A stretch of DNA of 64,000 nucleotides from Methylobacterium sp. AMS5 (GCF_001542815.1 NZ_CP006992.1:3849501-3913500), one strand, 5' to 3'; positions 27,872 to 37,380 are shown, counted from the first letter of the stretch. Notes: generated by a model from the letters alone, not told the origin. Translations and numbers: made by a program.

Positions 27872-29035
27872 TTGAGCCCCGATCCCGTCCTCTCGCGCCG
27901 CGCCCAGGCCGTGGCGCCCTTCCTGGCGATGGACGTGATGGCCGCCGCCGGCGCCCGCGAGCGGCGCGGGGAGGGCGTCGTCCACATGGAGGTCGGCCAG
28001 CCCTCGGCGCCCGCGCCCCGCGCGGTGATCGCGGCGGCGCAAGGAGCGCTCGCCGACGGGCGCATCCCCTACACCGAAGCGCTCGGGCTTCCGCGCCTAC
28101 GCGAGCGTATCGCCCGGCACTACGCCGAAACCTACGGCGTCAGCCTCTCGCCGGAGCGGGTGGTGGTGACGACGGGCTCCTCGGCGGGTTTCGTGCTGGC
28201 CTTCCTCGCCCTGTTCGATGCGGGCGCCCGGATCGGCGTGCCGCGCCCCGGCTACCCGGCCTATGACGGCATCCTGCGCGCCCTCGACCTGATCCCGCAG
28301 CCGCTGACCCTGCGCGCGGAGGACCGCTACGCCCCGACCCCCGCACTGCTGCGCGCGGTCCATGCGGCGCAGCCCCTCTCCGGCCTGCTGGTGATGAGCC
28401 CGGCCAACCCGTCCGGCACGGTGATCGAGCCGACCCGGCTTGCCGAACTCTGCGCCACGGCGCGGGCGCTCTCGCTGCCCTTTATCTCCGACGAGATCTA
28501 TCACGGCCTCAGCTACGGCGTGCCGACGGCGACCGCGCTGCAATTCGATGCGAACGCGCTGGTCATCAACTCCTTCTCGAAATTCTACTGCATGACCGGC
28601 TGGCGGGTCGGCTGGATGGTGGTGCCCGAGGCGCTGGTCCGCGGGATCGAGCGGCTGGCGCAGAACCTCTACATCTCGGCGCCCTATCTCTCGCAGGTCG
28701 CGGCGCTCGCCGCCTTCGACACGCTCGACGAGATCGTCGCGATCCGCGAGGGCTACGCGGCCAACCGCGCCCTGCTCCTCGACGCGCTGCCATCCCTCGG
28801 CTTCAGCGACATCCACCCGGTGGACGGGGCCTTCTATCTCTACGCCGACATCGCCCGGCACACCGACGACGCGAGCGCCTTCTGCCGGCGGATGCTGGAG
28901 GAGGCGGGCGTCGCCGCGACGCCGGGCCTCGACTTCGACCCGGAGGAGGGCGGCCACCACATCCGCTTCTCCTTCGCCGGCTCGAACGCCGAATGCGCCG
29001 AGGCGGTGGCGCGGCTGAAGGGTTGGCTGGGCTGA
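27872..29035 (+). CDS. PLP-dependent class I/II aminotransferase
   Basis: This is a 387-residue protein of aminotransferase fold type I. Seen are HMEVGQPSAPAPRAVIAAA near the N-terminus, TTGSSAGFVLAFLALFDAGARI for the cofactor phosphate site, SPANPSGTVIEPTRLAEL, the pyridine-pairing aspartate in FISDEIYHGLSYG, and the Schiff-base lysine K237 in INSFSKFYCMTGWRVGW. The C-terminal arginine that binds substrate carboxylate is in GHHIRFSFAGS. The start is TTG at 27872, supported by an upstream GAGGAG and by conserved residues reaching the N-terminus. Substrate unknown; aspartate/alanine-like transamination is typical. Confidence 0.9.
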   Translation: MSPDPVLSRRAQAVAPFLAMDVMAAAGARERRGEGVVHMEVGQPSAPAPRAVIAAAQGALADGRIPYTEALGLPRLRERIARHYAETYGVSLSPERVVVTTGSSAGFVLAFLALFDAGARIGVPRPGYPAYDGILRALDLIPQPLTLRAEDRYAPTPALLRAVHAAQPLSGLLVMSPANPSGTVIEPTRLAELCATARALSLPFISDEIYHGLSYGVPTATALQFDANALVINSFSKFYCMTGWRVGWMVVPEALVRGIERLAQNLYISAPYLSQVAALAAFDTLDEIVAIREGYAANRALLLDALPSLGFSDIHPVDGAFYLYADIARHTDDASAFCRRMLEEAGVAATPGLDFDPEEGGHHIRFSFAGSNAECAEAVARLKGWLG

Positions 29036-29144
29036 GCCGCCGGCTCCGGTATCGTGCAGCACCCGGCCTTTCCGAACGCCTGCGCACCGCAGACCTATCC
29101 GTCGGAAGGCCCGTGGAACGCACCGGATCATACCCCCCTGATAC

Positions 29145-29181
29145 GCGAAGCGGGGCCCGGCTGAGCCGGACCCCGCTTCGC
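29145..29181. terminator. hairpin between convergent aminotransferase and rne
   Basis: A 17-bp stem with one mismatch (GCGAAGCGGGG..CCGGC with loop TGA) lies 110 bp after the aminotransferase stop and 56 bp before the rne stop. There is no long T-run on either side. Its place between two converging genes suggests a bidirectional terminator. Confidence 0.6.
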
Positions 29182-29236
29182 AAGCGTCAAGATGCGTCCG
29201 GAGCCGTGCGCGGGATCGGCGATCCCGCGCCTTACC

Positions 29237-32200
29237 TCACTCGCCCGACAGCGCCGCCTTGGTGCGCGACCACCAGCCGGCCCGCTTGGGACGGTTCGGG
29301 TCCGGCGGCGTCAGCACCACCGCGACGGGCTCCGGCGCGGGCTCGGCGGCGGCCGGAGCGGGCGCTGCCGCTTCGGTCGCGGCGTCCGCGAAGTACTCGG
29401 CCTGGATCGGCTCGACCTCCGACGCGCGGACGACCGGCGGCAGCTCGGCCGCGGCGCCGTTCTCGGCGGCGAGAGAGACCGTGCTCACGTCGGCATCGCT
29501 GAACGGCTCCTCGGGGCCGACCGGCAGGGTATCGGTGGCCGTCTCCTCGGGATGCGCCTCGGAATCCTCCGTGGCCCGCACCGCTCCGGCCTCGTCCGCC
29601 TCGGAATCCTGCTCGGAATCCGAACGGCCGTTGCGCTCGGTCCGGCCGCGGCCGCGACCGCCCCGGCGCCCGCGGCGACGGCGGCGTCCATTGGCGTCCT
29701 CGCCGTTGGCGTCGGCGTCCGATGCGGTCTCGTCCGGCTCGGCCGCGGCGCCGAGAGCCGCCTCGGCGGTCTCCGGCCCGGAATCGGGCACATCGTCGCC
29801 GTCTTCCACGCCGTCCTCGCTGTCGGTCCCGTCCTCGCTGTCGGTCCCGTCCTCGCTGTTGGTCCCGTCCTCGTCCCGCGCGCGGGCCTCGCCCTCACCG
29901 GAGGTGCGACCACCGCGACGGCGACGGCGACGGCGGCGACGGCCACCGCCCTCCTCGGACGCATCGGCGGCCGGGCGCTCCTCGGATGCGCCCTCGGCCT
30001 CCGCTTCGACCTCGGTCTCGACCTCTTCGGTCTCCTGGCTCTCGATCGCCTCGTCCTCGAACTCCTCGGCCTCGTAGACCGGCGAGATCGCCACGGCGCG
30101 CACGCCCGTCACCGGGCCCTCGTGCTTGACCGCCGGCTCACCGCGTTCGAGCTGGAAGGCGGAGGTCGCCACGAGCCGGTCGTCGGCGGAGATGGTGATC
30201 GTCACCGAGAAGCGCTGCTCGAGATCGAACAGGTGCGCCCGCTTCTGGTTGAGGATGTAGAGCGCGGTTTCGGTGCGGGTGCGCAGCACGACGTTGTGGC
30301 TCGCCGACTTGAGCAGCACCTCCTCGATCGAGCGCAGGATGTGCAGCGCCACCGAGGAGGTCGCCCGCACGAAACCCGAGCCGCCGCAATGGGCGCAGGG
30401 GATCGAGGAGGATTCGAGCACGCCGGTGCGGATGCGCTGGCGGCTCATCTCCAGGAGGCCGAAGGGCGAGATCCGCCCGACCTGGATGCGCGCCCGGTCG
30501 TTCTTGAGCGCCTCGTTGAGCCGCTTCTCGACCGCCCGGTTGTTGCGCTTCTCCTCCATGTCGATGAAGTCGATCACGACGAGGCCGGCGAGATCGCGCA
30601 GGCGCACCTGTCGGGCGACCTCTTCGGCCGCCTCGAGGTTCGTCTTGAGCGCGGTGTCCTCGATGTCGTGCTCGCGGGTGGCGCGGCCCGAGTTCACGTC
30701 GATCGAGACCAGCGCCTCGGTCGGGTTGATGACGAGGTAGCCGCCGGAACGCAGGGCGACGTGGGTGGAGAACATCGCGTCGAGCTGCTGCTCGACACCG
30801 TAGCGGGCGAAGATCGGCGTCGGATCGCGGTAGGGCTTCACGACCTTGGACTGGCCGGGCATCAGCATCCGCATGAAGTCCTTGGCCTCGCGGTAGGCGT
30901 CCTCGCCCGAGACCAGAACCTCGTCGAGATCCTTGTTGTAGAGGTCGCGGATCGCCCGCTTGATCAGCGAGCCCTCCTCGTAGACGAGCGCCGGGGCGGT
31001 CGAGGACAGCGTCAGCTCGCGCACGCTCTCCCACAGGCGCATCAGGTACTCGAAGTCGCGCTTGATCTCGGGCTTGGTGCGCGAGGCGCCGGCCGTGCGC
31101 AGGATGATCCCCATCCCGTCCGGCACGTCGAGGTCGGCGACCACTTCCTTGAGGCGCTTGCGGTCGGCGGCCGAGGTGATCTTGCGCGAGATGCCGCCGC
31201 CCCGGCCGGTATTGGGCATCAGCACCGAGTAGCGGCCGGCCAGCGACAGGTAGGTGGTGAGCGCCGCGCCCTTGGTGCCGCGCTCTTCCTTGACGACCTG
31301 GACGAGGATGATCTGGCGGCGCTTGATCACCTCCTGGATCTTGTAGTGGCGGCGATAGGCGCGCGGACGCTCGGGGATCTCGGCGAGCGCATCGCCCGAG
31401 CCGCCGACCTGCGCGACGCGCGGCTCGCCGTCCTCGGATTCCTCGTCGTCATCCTCGTCGTCCGAATCCTCGTCCTCGGACTCGTCGTCGTCCTCATCCT
31501 CGTCGTCGTCGGACTCGTCGTCCTCCGCATCCTCGTCGTCCGATTCGTCGCTCTCTCCGTCCTCGTCGGACTCGGCTTCGGCCTCTTCGGCCTCTTCGGC
31601 CTCGGCCTGGGAGAGCGGCGCGGTGGCGGCGACCGGCTGCGGCTCGACCGTCTCGGCCTCGGCCGACGGCTCGGCATCCGCGACGGGCGGGTTCGGCGCC
31701 TCGGAGATCGCGGCGATGTCGGACGGCTCGACCCCGGTGTCCTGCGCGGGAGCGGCGTCGGCGGCCGGCGCCTCCTCGGCGGGCGCGCCGGGCTCCAGCG
31801 CCGCCTCGGGCAGGCTCGCGGAGGCATCGCCCCCGGCCTCGACCGGGGCGGAGGCCGCGTCGCCCTCGCCGCGTTCCTCCACGAGGGCGGCGCGCACGGC
31901 CTCGATCGCCTCCGGCGCGGGCGCGTCGGCGGACCGGCCCTCACCGGTGATCGCGTCGTTCTCGGAGACCGCCTCGGACCCCGCGTCCTGCGACTTCACC
32001 GTGTCGTCGTGGCGCGAGCCGCGGGCCTCGGCCCGGCGCCCGCGCGAGCGGCGGCCCCGCGGCGGACGGCGCTCCTCGCGCTCGCGGTGCTCCTCTTCCT
32101 CGCGCGCCTCGGCCTCGATCAGCGCGAGGCGGTCGGCCATCGGGATCTGGTAGTAGTCGGGGTGGATCTCGTTGAAGGCGAGGAAGCCGTGGCGGTTGCC

Positions 32201-32389
32201 GCCATACTCGACGAAGGCCGCCTGGAGCGAGGGCTCCACGCGGGTGACCTTGGCGAGATAGATGTTGCCCCTCAGAGGCCGGCGGTTGGCCGCCTCGAAA
32301 TCAAATTCCTCGACCCGCGAGCCTTGGACTGTGACGACCCGGGTCTCCTCCGGATGCATCGCATCGATGAGCATCTTGTTGTTGGCCAT
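29237..32389 (-). CDS. rne: ribonuclease E (Rne/Rng family)
   Basis: This is a 1050-residue endoribonuclease that starts mRNA decay and processes rRNA and tRNA precursors. The S1 RNA-binding domain begins at about residue 36 (RRPLRGNIYLAKVTRVEPSL) but is split by an insertion of about 255 residues (88-343). This insertion ends in a run of aspartate, glutamate and serine at 262-321. The S1 domain resumes with YKIQEVIKRRQIILVQV. The catalytic DNase I-like region has VSIDVNSGRATREHDIE and IDFIDMEEKRNNRAVEKRL with metal-binding aspartates, and the Zn-link is CAHCGGSG. The C-terminal scaffold is acidic and arginine-rich (GGGRRRRRRRRRGGRT), fits a degradosome assembly region, and ends with WWSRTKAALSGE. 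The insertion style is known from alphaproteobacterial RNase E. Confidence 0.96.
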   Translation of the reverse strand: MANNKMLIDAMHPEETRVVTVQGSRVEEFDFEAANRRPLRGNIYLAKVTRVEPSLQAAFVEYGGNRHGFLAFNEIHPDYYQIPMADRLALIEAEAREEEEHREREERRPPRGRRSRGRRAEARGSRHDDTVKSQDAGSEAVSENDAITGEGRSADAPAPEAIEAVRAALVEERGEGDAASAPVEAGGDASASLPEAALEPGAPAEEAPAADAAPAQDTGVEPSDIAAISEAPNPPVADAEPSAEAETVEPQPVAATAPLSQAEAEEAEEAEAESDEDGESDESDDEDAEDDESDDDEDEDDDESEDEDSDDEDDDEESEDGEPRVAQVGGSGDALAEIPERPRAYRRHYKIQEVIKRRQIILVQVVKEERGTKGAALTTYLSLAGRYSVLMPNTGRGGGISRKITSAADRKRLKEVVADLDVPDGMGIILRTAGASRTKPEIKRDFEYLMRLWESVRELTLSSTAPALVYEEGSLIKRAIRDLYNKDLDEVLVSGEDAYREAKDFMRMLMPGQSKVVKPYRDPTPIFARYGVEQQLDAMFSTHVALRSGGYLVINPTEALVSIDVNSGRATREHDIEDTALKTNLEAAEEVARQVRLRDLAGLVVIDFIDMEEKRNNRAVEKRLNEALKNDRARIQVGRISPFGLLEMSRQRIRTGVLESSSIPCAHCGGSGFVRATSSVALHILRSIEEVLLKSASHNVVLRTRTETALYILNQKRAHLFDLEQRFSVTITISADDRLVATSAFQLERGEPAVKHEGPVTGVRAVAISPVYEAEEFEDEAIESQETEEVETEVEAEAEGASEERPAADASEEGGGRRRRRRRRRGGRTSGEGEARARDEDGTNSEDGTDSEDGTDSEDGVEDGDDVPDSGPETAEAALGAAAEPDETASDADANGEDANGRRRRRGRRGGRGRGRTERNGRSDSEQDSEADEAGAVRATEDSEAHPEETATDTLPVGPEEPFSDADVSTVSLAAENGAAAELPPVVRASEVEPIQAEYFADAATEAAAPAPAAAEPAPEPVAVVLTPPDPNRPKRAGWWSRTKAALSGE
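29813..29866 (-). repeat. three tandem 18-bp units in the RNase E C-terminus
   Basis: GTCCTCGCTGTCGGTCCC is repeated three times (one base change in the third unit). On the coding strand it gives D-G-T-N/D-S-E units within the acidic scaffold. Being in-frame, copy number could vary between strains. Confidence 0.9.
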
Positions 32390-33236
32390 GACGTGCTTTC
32401 GACATGGCGGCCGACGTCGTTCTCCTCACGCTCGCGCCGCTTGGTCCCGGCGGCGCCGCCCCCGGCCTGCGGGCCGGAAGGAGATGGGCGCGTGCCGGCC
32501 TCGTCGCCGAGGTCGCGGTGGATGCGGGGAGGGGATTGCCGTCAACCGCCTTGACGCGCCGGGCATCGGCGCGGTGGGGGTTGAACAGGGCCGGGGCGAC
32601 GGAAGGGGCGAGGCGACGCGAAAACCGCGCGCCTTCGGCACGAGCAGCGGCAACCGATGCTGTGCGTCCTCCCATCCTGATCCGGCCTCGCGAAGATGGT
32701 GGGCCGGCAAGCGGCCCGTACAGATTTCATGGGCACGACCGCCCCGGATGATCGGGAGGCCGCGAATGCCGTGACACCCGCCCGGATGCCGGGAGGCGCC
32801 GACTGACGCTGCTGATTCGAGCGAGGTGGGCGCCGACATGCCCCGGGCGCGCCCAGGGGCCGCCGAAGCGCCAACCCGGGAATGGGGTCGGTATCATTAC
32901 AGAGTGTCGCGGGAGAATTGCAAGGGTTCCGTATGACGGCCATCGCCACTTCGTCACGAGCGCGCGCCATCGCGCGCACGTTCCCGTGAACCGGCAGACC
33001 ACAACCGGAGACCGCCCCACGGGCTTGAACCCGGCGAAATCCGTCGGGACGGCGGAACATCCCGTCGGGATGGCAGGGGAGGGGGAGGGGGAGGGGAAGG
33101 GCAGGACACGGGTGGCGACAGGCAGTGTCGCTCCGGCACAACAGCGGCGCCGGGATCGGCGGGGGCGAAGTGAGGAACGGTTAACCATCTCGGCCGTATC
33201 TCGTATCGGAGGCTTCCCCGGACCCTTGGCCGCCCG
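32390..33236. other. large divergent intergenic region between rne and amiC
   Basis: About 850 bp lack a supported gene. It must contain the rne promoter and a long 5' leader, as expected for an RNase E gene, whose leader is the target of autoregulation in E. coli. It also contains the amiC promoter on the other side. A G-rich tract lies at 33076-33101. Frames on both strands read as arginine/proline-rich shadows. A regulatory RNA could be hidden here, but I see no clear one. Confidence 0.5.
33076..33101 (+). promoter_or_regulatory. possible G-quadruplex tract upstream of amiC
   Basis: Five runs of three to five G are separated by one or two A (GGGG A GGGGG A GGGGG A GGGG AA GGG) on the plus strand, 136 bp upstream of the amidase start. 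This meets the usual rule for intramolecular G-quadruplex formation in DNA or RNA. Confidence 0.5.
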
Positions 33237-34556
33237 ATGCCGCACAGCACCCGCCTGCCCCGCACCGGACTCGTCCGCCCCATCGCCGTCCTCGCGCTCG
33301 CGGGCGGCCTGGTGCTGGCCGCCGGCCCCGCGCCGGCTCAAGACGGCCCCGGCAGCCAGCAGCCCGGCGGCGCGGCGGTGGCGATCGCCGCCGAGACCGC
33401 GACCCGGGACGGCACGACCCGGCTCACCCTCACCCTGTCGAAGGCGGTCGAGGCCCGCGCCTTCGTGATGGAGCGGCCGGACCGGGCGGTGATCGACCTG
33501 CCCGAGGTCAATTTCCAGCTCGATCAGGAGCCGGGCAAGATGAGCGGCCGCAAGCGCGACGGCGCCATCGCCTCGTTCCGCTACGGCCTGTTCGCCCCGG
33601 GCCGCTCGCGCATCGTGGTCGACCTCGCCGGGCCCGCCGTGGTCGAGCCGATCGAGACGGTCAAGACCCGCGAGGGCGCGGTGCTGGTCTCGATTCCCTT
33701 CCGCAAGGTCGATCGCGACACCTTCCGCAAGGCGGCGGTGGCGGGCGATCCGAGCCCGGCCGCCGCGGGCAAGGCCGCGCCCGTGCGCGAGACCGCCGAC
33801 ACGCGCCCGCTCATCGTCATCGATGCCGGCCACGGCGGCACCGATCCCGGCGCCATCGCCGCCACGGGGGTGTTCGAGAAGGACATCGTGTTCGGCTTCG
33901 CCCAATCCTTTGCCGAGCGCCTGGAACAGACCGGCCGCTACCGCCTGCTGATGACCCGCGACCGCGACGTGTTCGTGCCCCTGGCCGAGCGGGTGCGCAT
34001 CGCCCGCGAGGCGAAGGCCGACCTGTTCGTCTCGATCCATGCCGATTCGATCTCGGCCGCACCCCAGGTGAAGGGCGCCACGATCTATACCGGCTCGGAG
34101 CGGGCGACCGACAACGAGTCCGCTAAGCTCGCCGAGCGCGAGAACCGGGCCGACGCCGCCGCCGGCACCGAATCCGGCGAGGCCCCGGCGGAGGTCGCCG
34201 ACATCCTCCAGGAACTGACCCTGCGCGAGACCCGCGGCTTCTCCTCGGGCTTTGCCGGCCGGCTGATGGGCCAGCTCTCCCCGGTGATGGAGATGAGCAC
34301 GAAGCCCCACCGCGAGGCCGGCTTCAAGGTTTTGCGCTCCCCCGACGTGCCCTCCGTGCTGATCGAACTCGGCTACCTGTCGAGCAAGAGCGACCTCGAG
34401 AAGCTGCAATCGGAAGAGTGGCGCATGCGGGTGACGGGTTCGATGGCCAAGGCCGTGGACCTGTTCTTCTCCGGCCGGGCCACGCTTTCGCGTCCGGCGG
34501 CGTTCGGAGCGCGCTCCGCCGAGAACGGGAAAAGCGCGATCGCGTTCCGACCCTGA
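33237..34556 (+). CDS. amiC: N-acetylmuramoyl-L-alanine amidase, AmiC-type
   Basis: This is a 439-residue exported zinc amidase that cuts the bond between muramic acid and the peptide stem, acting at cell separation. It has a signal peptide (LVRPIAVLALAGGLVLAAGPAPAQ) and then an AMIN domain (about 50-160; LTLTLSKAVEARAFVMERPDRAVIDL), which targets the septum. The Amidase_3 domain from about 190 has VIDAGHGGTDPGAI with zinc ligand H199, the second histidine in FVSIHADSI and the catalytic glutamate in VLIELGYLSSKSD. The insertion near 270-310 (TDNESAKLAERENRADA) is the self-inhibitory helix region. It is followed 406 bp later by the PBP1A gene, in the same direction. Confidence 0.95.
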   Translation: MPHSTRLPRTGLVRPIAVLALAGGLVLAAGPAPAQDGPGSQQPGGAAVAIAAETATRDGTTRLTLTLSKAVEARAFVMERPDRAVIDLPEVNFQLDQEPGKMSGRKRDGAIASFRYGLFAPGRSRIVVDLAGPAVVEPIETVKTREGAVLVSIPFRKVDRDTFRKAAVAGDPSPAAAGKAAPVRETADTRPLIVIDAGHGGTDPGAIAATGVFEKDIVFGFAQSFAERLEQTGRYRLLMTRDRDVFVPLAERVRIAREAKADLFVSIHADSISAAPQVKGATIYTGSERATDNESAKLAERENRADAAAGTESGEAPAEVADILQELTLRETRGFSSGFAGRLMGQLSPVMEMSTKPHREAGFKVLRSPDVPSVLIELGYLSSKSDLEKLQSEEWRMRVTGSMAKAVDLFFSGRATLSRPAAFGARSAENGKSAIAFRP

Positions 34557-34624
34557 GGAGCCGGACACGGCTCCACGGCGCGAAGAGCGCCTCGGCCTTT
34601 GCCGAGGCGTCGAGCGGAGCGAGA

Positions 34625-34667
34625 GCCCAAGGAACCGAGACGGCCCGCGGAGGCGGGCGCCGGCGAC
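34625..34667 (+). repeat. 43-bp dispersed repeat, copy 2
   Basis: This copy matches 18221-18263 with three base changes, in the same orientation. It abuts the 79-bp hairpin repeat at 34672 and is itself able to form a GGCGGGCGCCGGCG-centred fold. Confidence 0.85.
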
Positions 34668-34671
34668 TGAG

Positions 34672-34750
34672 AGTGCCTCACAAAACTCCCGGTCTCTGAC
34701 CGTTCCCGTTCTGGCGATGACAGCGCGGCGGGCGTTTCGTGAGAAACACT
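34672..34750 (+). repeat. 79-bp dispersed hairpin repeat, copy B
   Basis: It is the same length as copy A at 8248-8326 and reads as its reverse complement with about six base changes. Inverted ends AGTGCCTCACAAAAC and GTTTCGTGAGAAACACT pair. It lies 116 bp after the amidase stop, in the gap before the PBP1A gene. Confidence 0.88.
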
Positions 34751-34767
34751 GAGGCGGACAAAAGCTT

Positions 34768-34795
34768 AAGGGGATCGCTTTCGAGCGGTCCCCTT
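34768..34795 (+). terminator. hairpin with TTCG tetraloop after the amidase gene
   Basis: AAGGGGATCGCT pairs with AGCGGTCCCCTT (one G-T wobble) around the very stable tetraloop TTCG. A T-run (AAGCTTTTG) follows on the minus strand but not on the plus strand. It may stabilise or end the amiC transcript, or block antisense transcription. Confidence 0.5.
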
Positions 34796-34962
34796 GCATC
34801 GCCCCAGTTTCACCATAGAGCCGGTGTCGATACGGGGCTCGACGAGCCCCCCGTCCGCCTGACAAGAGGCGCGGCCACGCGGGGCCTCACCAGTGCCCGC
34901 GGCAGGCCCTCGCGCTTGGCCTTCATCGGCGCGCAGCGGACGAGCGACGGAACGGACCCCGG

Positions 34963-37380
34963 ATGCGTTTCATCCTGCGATTCTTCGCCTTCCTGTTCTC
35001 GGCCGGCGCGGTGGTGTTCTGCCTCGCCGCCGCGGTCGGCGCGTTCTTCTACTGGAAGTACAGCCAGGACCTGCCCGACCACGCCGCGCTCGCCAATTAC
35101 GAGCCGCCGGTGATGACCCGCGTCCACGCCGCGGACGGCTCGCTTCTGGCCGAGTACGCCCACGAGCGCCGGCTCTACCTGCCGATCCAGGCGATGCCGA
35201 AGATCGTCGTCGCCGCCTTCCTCTCGGCCGAGGACAAGAACTTCTACAAGCACGGCGGCATCGACCCCGAGGGCATCGTCCGCGCGATCCTCACCAACGC
35301 CCAGTCCGGCAAGAAGCAGGGCGCCTCGACCATCACCCAGCAGGTGGCCAAGAACTTCCTGCTCTCGGCCGAGCAGACCTACGACCGCAAGATCAAGGAA
35401 GCGCTGATCGCGCTGCGGATCGAGTCGGCCTATTCGAAGGACAAGATCCTCGAACTCTACCTCAACGAGATTTTTCTCGGCACCATCGTCCCCGGCCGCA
35501 ACCTGCACGGCGTCGCGGCGGCGGCCCTGGATTACTTCGGCAAGTCCGTCCACGAGCTGACGATCAACGAGGCGGCCTATCTCGCCGCGCTGCCCAAGGG
35601 GCCGAACAACTACCACCCCTACCGGCGCACGCAGCAGGCGCTGGCGCGGCGCAACGAGATCATCGGCCTGATGGCCCAGAACGGCTACATCACCGCCGAG
35701 GAGGGCACCGAGGCCAAGAAGCAGCCGCTCGGCGTCAACCCGCGCGTCGCCTTCCCGAACGCGGCCAACGCCAACTACTTCACCGAGGAGGTCCGCCGCG
35801 AGATCTCCGAGCGCTACGGCCAGAGCAAGCTCTACGAGGGCGGCCTCTCGGTGCGCGCCACCCTCGACCCGAAGATGCAGGCGCTCGCGCGCAAGGCGTT
35901 CATCGACGGCCTCGTGCGCTACGATCAGGGCCGCGGCTGGCGCGGGGCCGAGCATAAGGTCGATCTCACCGGCCGCGACTGGGGCCTGGCGGTGGCCGAG
36001 ATGCCCGCGCTCGGCGACATCGCCCCCTGGCGGCTCGCCGTGGTGCTGAACACCAATGGCGGCGTGGCGCAGATCGGGCTCCAGCCCAAGCGCGAGGCCG
36101 GCGGCGCCCTCTCGAAGGAGCGCGAGACCGGCGCGATCACCGCCGAGGGCGTGAAGTGGACCGGCCGCGCCGTCGCCACCGCGGTCAAGCCCGGCGACGT
36201 GGTCTATGTCGAGGCGATCGATCCGGCCAAGGGCACCTACCGCCTGCGCCAGAAGCCCGAAGTGTCGGGCGCCATCGTCGCGATGGACCCGTATACGGGG
36301 CGCGTCCACGCCATGGTCGGCGGCTTCTCGTATGAGGAATCCGAGTTCAACCGCGCGACGCAGGCGATGCGCCAGCCCGGCTCGTCGTTCAAGCCGATCG
36401 TCTACTCGGCGGCGCTCGACAACGGCTACACCCCGTCCTCGGTGGTGCAGGATGCGCCGATCACCATCGAGGCCGGCCCCGGCCAGGAGGCGTGGTCGCC
36501 CTCGAACTACGATGGCAAGTCCGGCGGTCCGCACACCCTGCGCTACGGCATCGAGCACTCGAAGAACCTGATGACGGTGCGGCTGGCCAAGGATATCGGC
36601 ATGCCGCTGATCGCCGAGTATTCCCGCCGCTTCGGCGTCTACGACGACCTGCTGCCGGTGCTGCCGATGTCGCTGGGCGCCGGCGAGACCACGGTGATGC
36701 GCATGGTCACCGCCTACTCGATGCTCGCCAACGGGGGGCGCCGCATCCGCCCGACCCTGATCGACCGCATCCAGGACCGCACCGGCGAGACGATCTACCG
36801 CCACGACAACCGCAAATGCGTCGGCTGCGACGCGGAGAAGTGGTCGGGCCAGGACGAGCCCAAGCTCGTGGACGAGTCCGAGCAGGTGCTCGACCCGCTC
36901 ACCGCCTACCAGATGGTCTCGATCATGGAGGGCGTGGTCCAGCGCGGCACCGCAACCCTGCTCAAGCAGATCGGCAAGCCGCTCGCGGGCAAGACCGGCA
37001 CGACGAACGACGCCAAGGATGCGTGGTTCGTGGGCTTCTCCCCCGATCTCGCGGTCGGCGTCTATCTCGGCTTCGACAAGCCGCGCTCGCTCGGCGACCG
37101 GGCGACCGGTGGCGGGCTCGCCGCCCCCATCGTCCTCGACTTCCTGAAGGTGGCGCTCAAGGACAAGCCGCCGACCCCGTTCCGCGTGCCGGCGGGGATC
37201 AAGCTGATCCGCGTCAATGCGTCGTCCGGCACCCGCGCCGGCTCGGGCGAGGGCGGCGGCACGATTCTGGAGGCGTTCAAGCCCGGCACCGCCCCGCCGG
37301 ACTCCTACGTCGCCCCGGCCGCCCCCGCCGCGGTGCCGCCCGATGCCGGCGCCGCCGCCCAGGCCGGCGGCGTCTACTGA
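34963..37380 (+). CDS. mrcA: penicillin-binding protein 1A, bifunctional
   Basis: This is an 805-residue class A PBP that polymerises and cross-links peptidoglycan in the periplasm. It has an N-terminal membrane anchor (residues 3-30), then a glycosyltransferase domain with catalytic E90 in SAEDKNFYKHGGIDPEG and QGASTITQQVAKNF. A PBP1A-type OB-like insertion domain follows at about 310-430. The transpeptidase has S474-x-x-K477 in QPGSSFKP, the SKN motif in EHSKNLMTV, and KTGT at 677-680. A CVGCDAE segment near 625 and a proline/alanine-rich tail are also seen. It is downstream of the amidase in the same direction and ends in a good terminator. Confidence 0.96.
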   Translation: MRFILRFFAFLFSAGAVVFCLAAAVGAFFYWKYSQDLPDHAALANYEPPVMTRVHAADGSLLAEYAHERRLYLPIQAMPKIVVAAFLSAEDKNFYKHGGIDPEGIVRAILTNAQSGKKQGASTITQQVAKNFLLSAEQTYDRKIKEALIALRIESAYSKDKILELYLNEIFLGTIVPGRNLHGVAAAALDYFGKSVHELTINEAAYLAALPKGPNNYHPYRRTQQALARRNEIIGLMAQNGYITAEEGTEAKKQPLGVNPRVAFPNAANANYFTEEVRREISERYGQSKLYEGGLSVRATLDPKMQALARKAFIDGLVRYDQGRGWRGAEHKVDLTGRDWGLAVAEMPALGDIAPWRLAVVLNTNGGVAQIGLQPKREAGGALSKERETGAITAEGVKWTGRAVATAVKPGDVVYVEAIDPAKGTYRLRQKPEVSGAIVAMDPYTGRVHAMVGGFSYEESEFNRATQAMRQPGSSFKPIVYSAALDNGYTPSSVVQDAPITIEAGPGQEAWSPSNYDGKSGGPHTLRYGIEHSKNLMTVRLAKDIGMPLIAEYSRRFGVYDDLLPVLPMSLGAGETTVMRMVTAYSMLANGGRRIRPTLIDRIQDRTGETIYRHDNRKCVGCDAEKWSGQDEPKLVDESEQVLDPLTAYQMVSIMEGVVQRGTATLLKQIGKPLAGKTGTTNDAKDAWFVGFSPDLAVGVYLGFDKPRSLGDRATGGGLAAPIVLDFLKVALKDKPPTPFRVPAGIKLIRVNASSGTRAGSGEGGGTILEAFKPGTAPPDSYVAPAAPAAVPPDAGAAAQAGGVY

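Noticed and set aside
29192..32554. A 1120-codon plus-strand frame
   Set aside because: It is antisense to RNase E. The Leu/Gly/Arg/Val-rich product shows no domain, and the minus-strand frame has clear RNase E motifs.
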